Positions 26,086 to 34,171 of a DNA stretch of 64,000 nt are shown piece by piece. Origin of the DNA: Bog-473 sp963743785. GTDB taxonomy: Bacteria > Actinomycetota > Acidimicrobiia > Acidimicrobiales > RAAP-2. The stretch lies in the NCBI GenBank assembly GCA_963743785.1, contig CAVURD010000041.1:30399-94398 (forward strand). Reading direction: 5' to 3'. Below the pieces are notes generated by a model that worked only from the letters and a program-made list of their open reading frames with translations, did not search any database and was not told the origin of the DNA. A program made the position numbers and the translations under genes. The first letter of the stretch is position 1. The number at the start of each line of letters is the position of its first letter.

Positions 26086-26748
26086 GTGCCCGCCGTGAGT
26101 GAGCTCATCGGGCTGCGGGACGATGTGTACCGACGCCCGTTGGCCACCGCGCTGGAACGACTCGGCCTGGAGGGCGGATGGTATTGCGTCGATGTCGGCG
26201 CGGGGGGTGGGGACGTCTCGGTGGCGTTGGCCGAGATGGTCGGCCAGAACGGGCGGGTCTACGCCGTCGACAGCGACCCGCTGGCCCGCGACGTGGTGGC
26301 CCGCGCCGCCGCCGCCGCGGCCCAGGCCCAGATCATCGCCCTGACCCAGGCCGGTGAGGATCTGCTGTTGCCCGAACCGGTCGATCTGGCCTTCTGCCGC
26401 TTCCTTCTCCTCCACGTCCACGATCCCGTCGTGGTGGTGCGCCGGATGGCCGCGGTGGTCAAGCCCGCTGGGTGGGTCGTGGCGCAGGAGCCCATCACCT
26501 CGGCCGGGCGCATCGGCGGGGCACCCTTGTCCATGCCCGACGCCCGCCATCAAGACATTGGTGCGCTCCTCCCCTCCCTCATGCGGGACGCCGGGCTCGA
26601 TGTCATTGACGCCTGGGGCGAGTCGCCGGCGGGCGTCGGACCGGGACCGGTGGCCCAGTATCTCGAGTCCCTGACCGGAGTCGATCCGGGTGACGAACCG
26701 GTCGTCCTGCCGCCATTGGTCACCGTCATCGGTCGCCGCCACCCCTAA
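26086..26748 (+). CDS. Class I SAM-dependent methyltransferase
   Basis: The SAM-binding motif I is CVDVGAGGGDVSVALAE, motif II VYAVDSDPLA and the post-motif block LAFCRFLLLHVHDPVVVVRR. Length is 220 residues. The substrate is not predictable. The start is uncertain: GTG 26086 or GTG 26095. An upstream ATG at 26058 in another frame could be the true start if a base is missing. A weak inverted repeat (ACCACCC/GGGGGGT) follows the stop near 26754-26772 but has no T-run. Confidence 0.75.
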   Translation: MPAVSELIGLRDDVYRRPLATALERLGLEGGWYCVDVGAGGGDVSVALAEMVGQNGRVYAVDSDPLARDVVARAAAAAAQAQIIALTQAGEDLLLPEPVDLAFCRFLLLHVHDPVVVVRRMAAVVKPAGWVVAQEPITSAGRIGGAPLSMPDARHQDIGALLPSLMRDAGLDVIDAWGESPAGVGPGPVAQYLESLTGVDPGDEPVVLPPLVTVIGRRHP

Positions 26749-26799
26749 AGCCACCACCCTAAAAAGGGGGGTCGGTCCGAGCCGGTAGATTCACGCTCC

Positions 26800-28380
26800 A
26801 TGACGCCGACCCCTTCTCCTGGTCTCTCCGACGCTTTGGCCGCCGTCGAGGTGGCCCAGCAACTGGTGGACGGGGCCTGCGACGCGGTGCGGGCCCGGGG
26901 CGGGGTCGACGCCAACCAGGTCGTGGCCTACGACGTGGCCCACGCCGCAGCGGCCGTGGCCACCGCCCGAGCCGCGTTGGCGTACGGAGCGCTCGGTGAG
27001 ACCGAGGCGCGCCTGGCTCGGGCGTTCGTGGCCGATGTGGTGGCCGATCTGGTGGGCCGGGTGGCCGGGCGCGAGGCGGCCTGGGGAACCGAAGCCCGAT
27101 GGAGCGCTCCGGCCGCGGCGTTCTTGAGTGAGCAGCGCGATCCCGCGGTGTTGGCCGGCTTGGCCACGGTGCAAGGGCCACGGCATCTGGGCGACGACTT
27201 CGAGTTGGTGCGCGAGACCTTCCACCGCTTCGCCGAGGACAAGGTCCGACCCCATGCCGAGCACGTCCACCGGACCAACGGGGACGTCCCCGAAGAGATC
27301 ATCGAGGGGCTGGCCGAGCTGGGGGGCTTCGGGCTGTCGGTCCCCGAGGAGTACGGCGGGTTCGCCGGCGGTGGCGAGAGCGACTACATGGGCATGGTGG
27401 TGGCCACCGAGGAGTTGAGCTGGGGCTCCCTCGGTCTCGGCGGCTCCCTGATCACCAGGCCGGAGATTCTCACCCGGGCGCTGGTCTACGGGGGAACCGA
27501 AGCGCAGAAGAAGCAGTGGCTGCCGAAGCTGGCGTCGGCCGAGGTGCTGGCCGCGGTGGCGGTCACCGAGCCCGACTACGGCTCCGACGTGGCCAACATC
27601 GTCACCTCGGCCAGCCGCGTCGAGGGGGGTTGGTCGATCAACGGGGTGAAGACCTGGTGCACGTTCGCCGCCCGGGCCGACGTCTTGATGCTGCTGGCCC
27701 GCACCGATCCGGACCGCTCCTTGGCGCATCGAGGCCTCTCGATGTTCATCGTGGAGAAAGCGCAGGCCGACGGGAAGGGCTTCGTTCTCACGACCGAGTC
27801 GGGCGGGAAGTTGGAGGGTCGTCCCATCGACACGCTGGGCTACCGGGGCATGCACTCCTACGAATTGGCCTTCGAAAACTGGTTCGTGCCCGACGCCAAT
27901 CTGATCGGGGGCGAGGAGGGACTCGGCAAGGGCTTCTACCTCCAGATGCAGGGTTTCGAGAACGGCCGGCTGCAAACGGCGGCCCGCGCCCTCGGTGTCA
28001 TGCAAGCGGCCTACGAAGCGGCCGCGGCGTACGCGGCCGAGCGCAAGGTGTTCGGCTCGCCCATCGGCGACTACCAACTGACCCAGGCCAAGCTCGGGCG
28101 CATGGCCGCGATCATTCAGGCCACGCGGCAGTGCTCGTACCAGGTGGCCCGGCTGATGGCGGGAGGGGACGGTGCGCTCGAGGCCTCCATGGTCAAGGCC
28201 TACGTCTGCCGGGCGGCTGAATGGGTCACCCGGGAGGCGATGCAGATCCACGGCGGGATGGGGTACGCCGAGGAGTTCGCGGTGAGCCGCTACTTCGTGG
28301 ACGCCCGGGTGCTCTCCATTTTCGAGGGGGCCGACGAGACGCTGGCGCTGAAAGTGATCGCCCGTCGGTTGATCGGCTGA
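26800..28380 (+). CDS. mcd: Methylsuccinyl-CoA dehydrogenase-like acyl-CoA dehydrogenase
   Basis: This 526-residue acyl-CoA dehydrogenase has an extra N-terminal helical domain of about 130 residues (DALAAVEVAQQLVDGACD, AYDVAHAAAAVATARAAL), which is a hallmark of (2S)-methylsuccinyl-CoA dehydrogenase. The core domain follows: SVPEEYGGFAGGGESDYMG, AVAVTEPDYGSDVANIV, and the C-terminal REAMQIHGGMGYAEEFAVSR with SIFEGADETLALKV. Mcd oxidises methylsuccinyl-CoA to mesaconyl-CoA in the ethylmalonyl-CoA pathway. The nearby mch and mcl1 genes support this. ccr (crotonyl-CoA carboxylase/reductase) and ecm (ethylmalonyl-CoA mutase) are not in the window. Confidence 0.8.
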   Translation: MTPTPSPGLSDALAAVEVAQQLVDGACDAVRARGGVDANQVVAYDVAHAAAAVATARAALAYGALGETEARLARAFVADVVADLVGRVAGREAAWGTEARWSAPAAAFLSEQRDPAVLAGLATVQGPRHLGDDFELVRETFHRFAEDKVRPHAEHVHRTNGDVPEEIIEGLAELGGFGLSVPEEYGGFAGGGESDYMGMVVATEELSWGSLGLGGSLITRPEILTRALVYGGTEAQKKQWLPKLASAEVLAAVAVTEPDYGSDVANIVTSASRVEGGWSINGVKTWCTFAARADVLMLLARTDPDRSLAHRGLSMFIVEKAQADGKGFVLTTESGGKLEGRPIDTLGYRGMHSYELAFENWFVPDANLIGGEEGLGKGFYLQMQGFENGRLQTAARALGVMQAAYEAAAAYAAERKVFGSPIGDYQLTQAKLGRMAAIIQATRQCSYQVARLMAGGDGALEASMVKAYVCRAAEWVTREAMQIHGGMGYAEEFAVSRYFVDARVLSIFEGADETLALKVIARRLIG

Positions 28381-28395
28381 AGCTCAGGTTGAGGT

Positions 28396-29334
28396 TCAGC
28401 CGGCGCTGCGGGTCAGGCCCGCCCGTTCGCCCCGGCTGACGAACTTGATGGCGATCTTGCGGCTGGCTTCGTCGATCATCTCGTCGCCGAACATGACGGC
28501 GCCCTTGCGATCGCCTTCGGTGGCCTGCCGGTAGGCGTCGAGGATGTCGAAGGCCCGGTCGAACTGCTCCTGGGTCGGGGAGTAGACCTCGTTGAGGACG
28601 GCGGCCTGGTCCGGCGTGAGGGCCCACTTGCCGTCGTAGCCCAACATCCGGGTGCGCAGCGAGTAATGACGCAGGGCATCGAGCTCGCGCACCTTGAGGA
28701 ACGGGCCGTCGATGACCTGGAGCCCGTTGGCCCGCCCGGCCATCAGGATCCGGCTGAAGACGTAGTTGAAATGGTCACCGGGGTATTCGGGGATCTCGAT
28801 CCCACCGGTCAACACCGGCATCTCGATACTGGCTGCGAAGTCGGCCGGCCCGAAGATGATCGTCTCGAGCCGGGGCGAGGCGGCACAGATCTCGTCGACG
28901 TTGACCAGGCCGCGCGCCGTTTCGATCTGCGCCTCAATTCCGATGTGGCCCACCGGGAGCCCCGACTTCTTCTCCACCTGGCTCAGCAGCAGGTCGAGCG
29001 CCACCACTTCGGCCGCCGACTGCACCTTGGGGAGCATGATCTCGTCCAGGCGTTCGCCGGCGTTGCCCACCACCTCGATGACGTCGCCGTAGGTCCACTC
29101 GGTGTCCCAGGCGTTCACCCGGACGCACAGCACGCGATCGTCCCAGGCCAGGTTCTTGATGGCATCGACCACCTTGGGCCGGGCGCTCTCCTTTTCCAGC
29201 GGCGCCACGGCATCCTCGAGGTCGAGGAAGGTCATGTCGGCCGGGACCGTCGGCGCCTTGGCCAGGAACTTCTCGTTCGATCCGGGAGTCGAGAGGCAGG
29301 AACGACGAGGCAGGTCACGGGAGCGTTCAGACAT
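28396..29334 (-). CDS. mcl1: HpcH/HpaI-family lyase, likely (3S)-malyl-CoA/beta-methylmalyl-CoA lyase
   Basis: This 312-residue TIM-barrel lyase has PRRSCLSTPGSNEKFLAKA, FLDLEDAVAPLEKESAR, VGHIGIEAQIETARGL, ETIIFGPADFAASIEM and GDEMIDEASRKIAIK, all typical of the CitE-like malyl-CoA lyases near ccr in Streptomyces. It splits beta-methylmalyl-CoA to propionyl-CoA and glyoxylate, and can make malyl-CoA. It is convergent with mcd, with 15 bases between stops. ATG 29334 has a GGGAGCG before it. The substrate assignment rests on context and remembered similarity. Confidence 0.8.
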   Translation of the reverse strand: MSERSRDLPRRSCLSTPGSNEKFLAKAPTVPADMTFLDLEDAVAPLEKESARPKVVDAIKNLAWDDRVLCVRVNAWDTEWTYGDVIEVVGNAGERLDEIMLPKVQSAAEVVALDLLLSQVEKKSGLPVGHIGIEAQIETARGLVNVDEICAASPRLETIIFGPADFAASIEMPVLTGGIEIPEYPGDHFNYVFSRILMAGRANGLQVIDGPFLKVRELDALRHYSLRTRMLGYDGKWALTPDQAAVLNEVYSPTQEQFDRAFDILDAYRQATEGDRKGAVMFGDEMIDEASRKIAIKFVSRGERAGLTRSAG

Positions 29335-29372
29335 GGCCAGATGGTAACAAACCCGTCCCGAAGGGCCGCTGG

Positions 29373-29404
29373 GTGACCGGGTGACTAGGTGACTAGGTGA
29401 CTAC
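29373..29404. repeat. 8-bp tandem repeat, four copies
   Basis: Four copies of GTGACNNG/C: GTGACCGG, GTGACTAG, GTGACTAG and GTGACTAC. The last copy covers the stop codon of the dienelactone hydrolase gene; the array lies upstream of the mcl1 start. Confidence 0.85.
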
Positions 29405-30081
29405 GCGAGGTGCGCCCGGAAGAAGGCGAGCGAGCGAGCCCACACGGCGTTCGCCGCCTCGGCGTTGTACACCTCGGGGCGCGTGTCGTTGAAGAAGGCG
29501 TGGTCGACGCCGGGGTAGACGATGATCTCGACCTCCTTGCCCAACCCGCGCAACTGCTCCCCGAGAGCCTCGGCGGCCTCGGGCGTGAAGAAGTCGTCGT
29601 TGCCCGCATAGTGGCCGAGGACCGCGGCCGACAGCCGGCTGTAGTCCGGCTGCGCATCCGGCCAGGCGATGACGCCGTAACACGGCACCACCGCGGCCAC
29701 GGCATCGGGGCGTTGGGTGGCCAGGACCAGCGCCAGCCCCCCACCCATGCAGAAGCCGATGACGCCGACCTGGCCACCGGTGCTCCGGCGGACCAACTCG
29801 TCGACCGCGCCGCTCATGTCCTTGGCCGCCCGGTCCATCCGCAGCGCCATCATCGCCTTGCCCGCCTCGTCGGGCTCGGCCACCGTGACCCCGTGATAGA
29901 GGTCGGGGGCCAGCGCCACGAAGCCGGCGGCGGCGAAGCGATCGCAGACGTCGCGGATATGGTCGACCAGGCCCCACCACTCCTGAATCACGATGATCCC
30001 GGGGCCGGGGCCGGTCTCAGGGGAGGCCAGGTAGCCGACCGCGGTGGATCCGTTGCTTGGAAATTCGATCATCTCTCCCAT
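29401..30081 (-). CDS. Dienelactone hydrolase family protein
   Basis: This 226-residue hydrolase has the complete family triad: C111 in IGFCMGGGLAL, Asp in AGNDDFFTPEA and His in GVDHAFFNDTRPEVY. The start is MGEMIEFPSNG, and IIVIQEWWGLVDHIRD is the conserved first block. It probably cleaves a lactone or ester in a catabolic route; substrate unknown. It is divergent from the NlpC/P60 gene. ATG 30081 is chosen (30072 is a possible alternative). Confidence 0.9.
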   Translation of the reverse strand: MGEMIEFPSNGSTAVGYLASPETGPGPGIIVIQEWWGLVDHIRDVCDRFAAAGFVALAPDLYHGVTVAEPDEAGKAMMALRMDRAAKDMSGAVDELVRRSTGGQVGVIGFCMGGGLALVLATQRPDAVAAVVPCYGVIAWPDAQPDYSRLSAAVLGHYAGNDDFFTPEAAEALGEQLRGLGKEVEIIVYPGVDHAFFNDTRPEVYNAEAANAVWARSLAFFRAHLA

Positions 30082-30242
30082 GCCAGCCGACCGTAGCCGG
30101 GAGGAGGCCGACGGGGCGAGGCACGGGGTGGCTGAAGGGCCAGGACGGATCGGGGAAAACTGGAAATTTCTCAACAAGGTGCGTGAGCTGGTACTTCCTA
30201 CCGATAGTACGACCACACATGGGGGTGTACTACCAAGGGTGT

Positions 30243-30271
30243 TTGAATCGCACCACGTGAGCCGATAAGAA
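30243..30271 (+). promoter_or_regulatory. Possible sigma-70-type promoter before the NlpC/P60 gene
   Basis: TTGAAT (30243-30248) and TAAGAA (30266-30271) are 17 bases apart and lie just before GTG 30282. A transcript from here would have almost no 5' leader, which is common in actinobacteria. The -10 match is weak. Confidence 0.3.
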
Positions 30272-30281
30272 TGTCGGCATC

Positions 30282-31455
30282 GTGACTGACGTAGAGCGGC
30301 CTCCAAGCCACTCCGCGCCGCGGTCAGATCGGAGCGGTCGGCTGCTCCGGCGGGTACTCGTACCCGTTATGACCGTCGTCACAGTGTGCTCAAGCACTGT
30401 GGTTCTCGTGTCGCGCCCCGTGGGTGCTGACTCCATCTCCGACGCCAAGGCCAAGGCGGCCCAGATCGAATCCGAGTTGGCCAACGCACAGTCGCAGATG
30501 TCGGCCCTGAGCCAGCAATACGATGCCGCTCAGGTGAAGCTGGGTCAGGTCAATTCCGACATCGCCACCACCAAGGCGGCCATCGCCGTCAATCAGGCTC
30601 AGGTCGAGCAAGGACAAGACGATCCTGGAAAAGGCCGCCATCGCCAACTACGTCTCCGACGGGGCCGCCGCGACTGAGAACCCGATCTTCTCCAACAACG
30701 AGAAGACCATCGGCGCGGCCACCGAGTACAACCAGATCGCCTCGGGCGACATCAACCAGGCCGTGGCCAACCTCCACACCGCCGAGAACAAACTGGCGGC
30801 GCAGCAAGCGCAGCTGACCGCCCAGCAGGGGCAGGCCCAATCCGCCGTGTCCGCCGAGCAGGCCGCCGTGACCCAGAACCAGCAGGTGGTGCAGGAACAG
30901 TCGAATGCCCTGGCCCAGGAGAACGGTCAAATCGCCACGCTGGTCCAGCAGCAGGCCGCGGCCGAAGCCGCGCAGGCAGCTCAGGCCAGCGCGGCGAAGC
31001 TGGCCGCCGCTCAGGCCGCGTCCTCAGCCCCGTCTTCTCGGGGCGGAGGCGGTGGCGGACCCGCCGTCGATTCGGCCGCCGCCAATCCCCCACCCGTTGC
31101 CGCCGGCGGTTCCGGGGCAGTGGCCGCGGCAGAAAGCCAGATCGGCGTGCCCTACGTCTGGGGCGGCGAGACACCCGGGGTCGGCTTCGACTGCTCGGGA
31201 TTGACGGCCTGGTCCTGGGGCCAAGCGGGCGTCCCGCTCCCTCACTACTCGGGGGCGCAGATGGCGGACACCACCCCGGTTCCCCTCAGTGACCTTCAGC
31301 CCGGGGACCTCCTCTTCTACGGCCCGGGTGGCAGCGATCACGTGGCCATGTACGTCAGCCCCGGCACCATGATCGAGGCGCCCCAAACCGGGAGCTTCGT
31401 GCACCTCACCGGCCTGCGCCTGGACAGCGACTTCGTCGGCGCCGGCCGGCCCTAG
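30282..31455 (+). CDS. Secreted NlpC/P60 peptidoglycan hydrolase, frameshifted
   Basis: The first frame, from GTG 30282, has a signal or anchor segment (VPVMTVVTVCSSTVVLV) and a coiled coil (DAKAKAAQIESELANAQ, SQMSALSQQYDAAQ). It goes out of frame near 30615. The other frame continues KTILEKAAIANYVSDG, then a long Ala/Gln-rich coiled coil, a Gly-rich linker and the NlpC/P60 domain. That domain has the catalytic Cys in GFDCSGLTAWS and His in GGSDHVAMYV. The corrected protein has about 390 residues. The layout (coiled coil then NlpC/P60) is that of RipA-type endopeptidases that cut peptide stems during division. It is divergent from the dienelactone hydrolase gene. Confidence 0.86.
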
Positions 31456-31519
31456 CTCCTTCGTCGAACCCCGCGTCGACCCCCTCCCCCCTTCGTCGTA
31501 ACCTGGCGCCCAGCGCGCC

Positions 31520-32375
31520 ATGAAACCGATCCCCGTCGTCTTCCACCTAGGGCCCCTCCAGGTCCACACCTACGGCATCGGTCTGGCCCTGACCTTCTGG
31601 TTCGCCTTCGCCTACTTCGAGCGCCGCCTCCAGAAGAACGGCTACCGAACCGACTGGTGGGTCTCGGTGTTCCTGTGGACGGTGCTGGCGGCCATCGTCG
31701 GCGCCCGCGGCATTCCACGTGGTGTCCATGTTCAGCTACTACAGCCACCACCCGGGCCAGGTGGTGGCTGTCTGGCAGGGAGGGCTCTCGTCGTTCGGCG
31801 GCTTGATCTTCGCCGTGCCCACCGCCATCCTGCTGACGCGCCGGCGCTGTCCCGAACTCCCCACCGGCCGGGCCCTCGACATCGTCGCTCCGGTACTGAT
31901 GGCCGCCTGGGCCATGGGACGCCTGCTCGGGCCCCAACTGATGGTGGCCGGGGGTGGGCACCCCACACACCAGTGGTTCGGCATGTACTACGCCGACCAA
32001 GCCGGCCGCCGCATTCCCGTCCCGCTCATCCAGGCCACCGAGGACTTCTGCGTCTACCTGGTGCTCATCCTCATCGAACGGCGGCTCAACCGGTGGTCCG
32101 ACGGCTCGGCCCGATCGGGCTATCCGCCCGGCCTCGTGCTGGGGACGGCGATGATCCTGTGGGGGATCGAGCGATCCCTCGATGAACACCTGTGGCTGGG
32201 CGAGGACGGGCACCTCGGCTCGCTGCTGGTCCAGATCGCCGGCGTCCTGTTGGTGCTGGGCGGCGCCGTGATCCTGTTTCGCACCCGCCGGCGTTGGATT
32301 GCCTGGCTGCGCACCCATGGACCCGGGGAGACCGCAGACAACGGCGCCACCGGGGACACAGGTCACCCTGGCTGA
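31520..32375 (+). CDS. lgt: Prolipoprotein diacylglyceryl transferase, divergent and frameshifted
   Basis: Lgt is a membrane enzyme that puts diacylglyceryl on the lipobox cysteine of lipoproteins. The N-terminus reads FHLGPLQVHTYGIGLAL. An extra base near 31708 shifts the frame, after which VVSMFSYYSHHPGQVVAVW, QGGLSSFGGLIFAVPTAI and AWAMGRLLGPQLMVAGGGH follow, with more membrane helices. In well-studied Lgt the motifs are GGLSFHGG and GRxGNFxNGE; here the His is replaced in SSFGG and GRxGNFxNGE is GRLLGPQLMVAGG. The corrected length is about 284 residues. So this is a family member, possibly a paralog with altered chemistry. A more typical Lgt may exist elsewhere. Confidence 0.75.
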
Positions 32376-32444
32376 ACGGACCGAATAGACCGAGCTAGCC
32401 CGCAGTCGCGGCGCTGTGGCCGCCGGCGAGGGCACCCGCCTTAC

Positions 32445-33089
32445 TCAGTCAGGAATGGTGACGTCGGGTGGGTTGCGGCGGGGCCGCGTGACCTCGAAGA
32501 AACCGCTCTGCGATGAGATCACCTCAAGGGCATCCCAGAGTTGGAGGGCGGCGTCGCCGGTGGGGGCGGGTGACATGACCGGGCCCTTGAACCCATGCGG
32601 CGGATCGGCCCGCACCACGATGGTCGGTGTCTGCGTCTTGGGGCCACCGAAGGCATAGGCGACCTCCATGGCCTCGGTGATCGGACCGTCCCACTTCTCC
32701 TCATCGGCCGCAGCAGCGAGACCCGGATCGAGTCCACAAGCGATGAGACAGGCCGAAAGGAGGGCGTCGTCACGCCCGGAGCGGCTAAGGAAGAACCGTC
32801 GACCCCATGCGGCGTAGAGACCGTCGACCGCCTCTTCGCCCGCTTGGGCTCGTGCCGCCTCGAAGATCCGCAGCATCCGGTGGGAGAGGGCGTGCGCCTC
32901 GATCACCCGGTCACGCAGGTTCTCCGGCACCGTCGGCGCCGCGCCGTAGTCATCGCGAATCTCGAGGCAGTACGAACGCCAGGTCACGTCGAGCTCACGC
33001 CGTGGTGCCACCTCCTTGATCCAGCGGGAGGTGATCCACGCCCAGGGGCAACTCGGGTCCACGAAAAACTCGACGCGTGTCACTGGCAC
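32445..33089 (-). CDS. DsbA-family protein (mycothiol-dependent nitroreductase-like)
   Basis: This 214-residue thioredoxin-fold protein has CPWA at residues 14-17 in VDPSCPWAWITSRWI, close to the M. tuberculosis Rv2466c type. That type uses mycothiol and reduces nitro compounds or oxidised substrates. Further text is RRELDVTWRSYCLEIRDDYG and YAFGGPKTQTPTIVVRADPP. There is no signal peptide, so it acts in the cytosol. The start is GTG 33089. It lies just 30 bases beyond the stop of the SDR gene on the same strand. Confidence 0.82.
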   Translation of the reverse strand: MPVTRVEFFVDPSCPWAWITSRWIKEVAPRRELDVTWRSYCLEIRDDYGAAPTVPENLRDRVIEAHALSHRMLRIFEAARAQAGEEAVDGLYAAWGRRFFLSRSGRDDALLSACLIACGLDPGLAAAADEEKWDGPITEAMEVAYAFGGPKTQTPTIVVRADPPHGFKGPVMSPAPTGDAALQLWDALEVISSQSGFFEVTRPRRNPPDVTIPD

Positions 33090-33119
33090 AAGGCTAACGG
33101 CCCTCCGCTTGCGTTCGGC

Positions 33120-34028
33120 CTATGCGTTCGGTTTCTCCCCGGACGCGGCGGCCTGTCGCATCTGGTCCAGCCGTTCGATCAGGCCCATCTTCTCCTGTCC
33201 CACGTTGCCGTCGAGCCTGGCGGCGATCTGCTCGGGGGTCCAACGACCGTCGGCGTACATGGCACGCACCTCGGCCGGTTGGTTCCACACGGCAATCTTC
33301 GAGCCGACGACGGTGTAGACCTGACCGGTCACGTGCCTGGCTTGGTCGCTCAGGAGAAACACCACCATCGGAGCGATGTCCTCGGCCTCTCCCATCTCGG
33401 CCAGATCCATCGGGACATTGGCCGACATGCGGGTGCGGGCCACCGGGGCGATGGCATTGGCGGTGATGCCGTAACGATGCAGCCCGGCGGCGGCGGACCG
33501 CACCAGGGAGACGATGCCACCCTTGGCCGCGGCGTAGTTGGCCTGGGCCACACTGCCGCCAAAGGCGCCCGAGGTGAAACCGACGAGGGCGCCGCCGCCC
33601 TCTTGCTTTCGCATCACCGCAGCCGCGGCCCGAAACACCGTGAAGTGGCCCTTGAGATGGGTGGCGATCACGGCGTCCCACTCGTCCTCGGACATGTTGA
33701 ACAGCATCCGCTCGCGGAGGATCCCGGCCACGGCGACCACCCCGTCGATGCGACCCCAGCGGTCGAGGGCGGTGGCGATCAGGCGCTCGCCGGATGCCAT
33801 CTTCGAAATGTCGTCGGCCACGGCGACGGCCTCTCCCCCGGCCGCGGCAATCTCCGCGACGACGGCATCGGCCACGGCCGAACTCGGGTCCTCACCAGCC
33901 ATGGAGACTCCGAAGTCGGCCACGATCACCTTGGCGCCTTCGGCCGCGGCGGCCAGGGCCACGGCCCGGCCGATCCCGCCGCCGCCGCCGGTGACCGCGA
34001 CCGCCTTGCCTTCGAGGAACCCAGCCAT
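33120..34028 (-). CDS. SDR-family NAD(P)-dependent oxidoreductase
   Basis: This 302-residue short-chain dehydrogenase has the dinucleotide motif AVTGGGGGIGRAVAL, the NAG-like block GVVAVAGILRERM and the catalytic YxxxK in NYAAAKGG, with Ser in GFTSGAFGG. The extended C-terminus (NVGQEKMGLIERLDQM) is like SDRs of acyl-CoA or steroid catabolism, where they oxidise a hydroxyacyl-CoA or hydroxysteroid. ATG 34028 follows CAGGAG. It is divergent from the acyl-CoA synthetase; a perfect KstR-type palindrome lies between them. Confidence 0.9.
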   Translation of the reverse strand: MAGFLEGKAVAVTGGGGGIGRAVALAAAAEGAKVIVADFGVSMAGEDPSSAVADAVVAEIAAAGGEAVAVADDISKMASGERLIATALDRWGRIDGVVAVAGILRERMLFNMSEDEWDAVIATHLKGHFTVFRAAAAVMRKQEGGGALVGFTSGAFGGSVAQANYAAAKGGIVSLVRSAAAGLHRYGITANAIAPVARTRMSANVPMDLAEMGEAEDIAPMVVFLLSDQARHVTGQVYTVVGSKIAVWNQPAEVRAMYADGRWTPEQIAARLDGNVGQEKMGLIERLDQMRQAAASGEKPNA

Positions 34029-34093
34029 GTTCGATCTCCTGGTCAATTTCGCCCCGGATCCCCGGGTGCTGCCGTCTCGTTGGTGCAGTAACT

Positions 34094-34107
34094 TAGAACA
34101 TGTTCTA
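34094..34107. promoter_or_regulatory. KstR-type palindrome between SDR and acyl-CoA synthetase genes
   Basis: TAGAACATGTTCTA is a perfect 14-base palindrome and fits the KstR consensus TnnAACnnGTTnnA exactly. It lies in the 143-base divergent region, 65 bases from each start. KstR is a TetR-family repressor of steroid catabolism in mycobacteria and rhodococci. The regulator itself is not in the window; another TetR protein with the same site is possible. Confidence 0.6.
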
Positions 34108-34171
34108 GCAACTGGCCGACGGGCGCGGCCGCCCGGTCGGTGCCATTCGAATCGAGAAGGAGCACATCGTC

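Noticed and set aside
26754..26772. Terminator after the methyltransferase gene
   Set aside because: The inverted repeat has a mismatch and no T-run.
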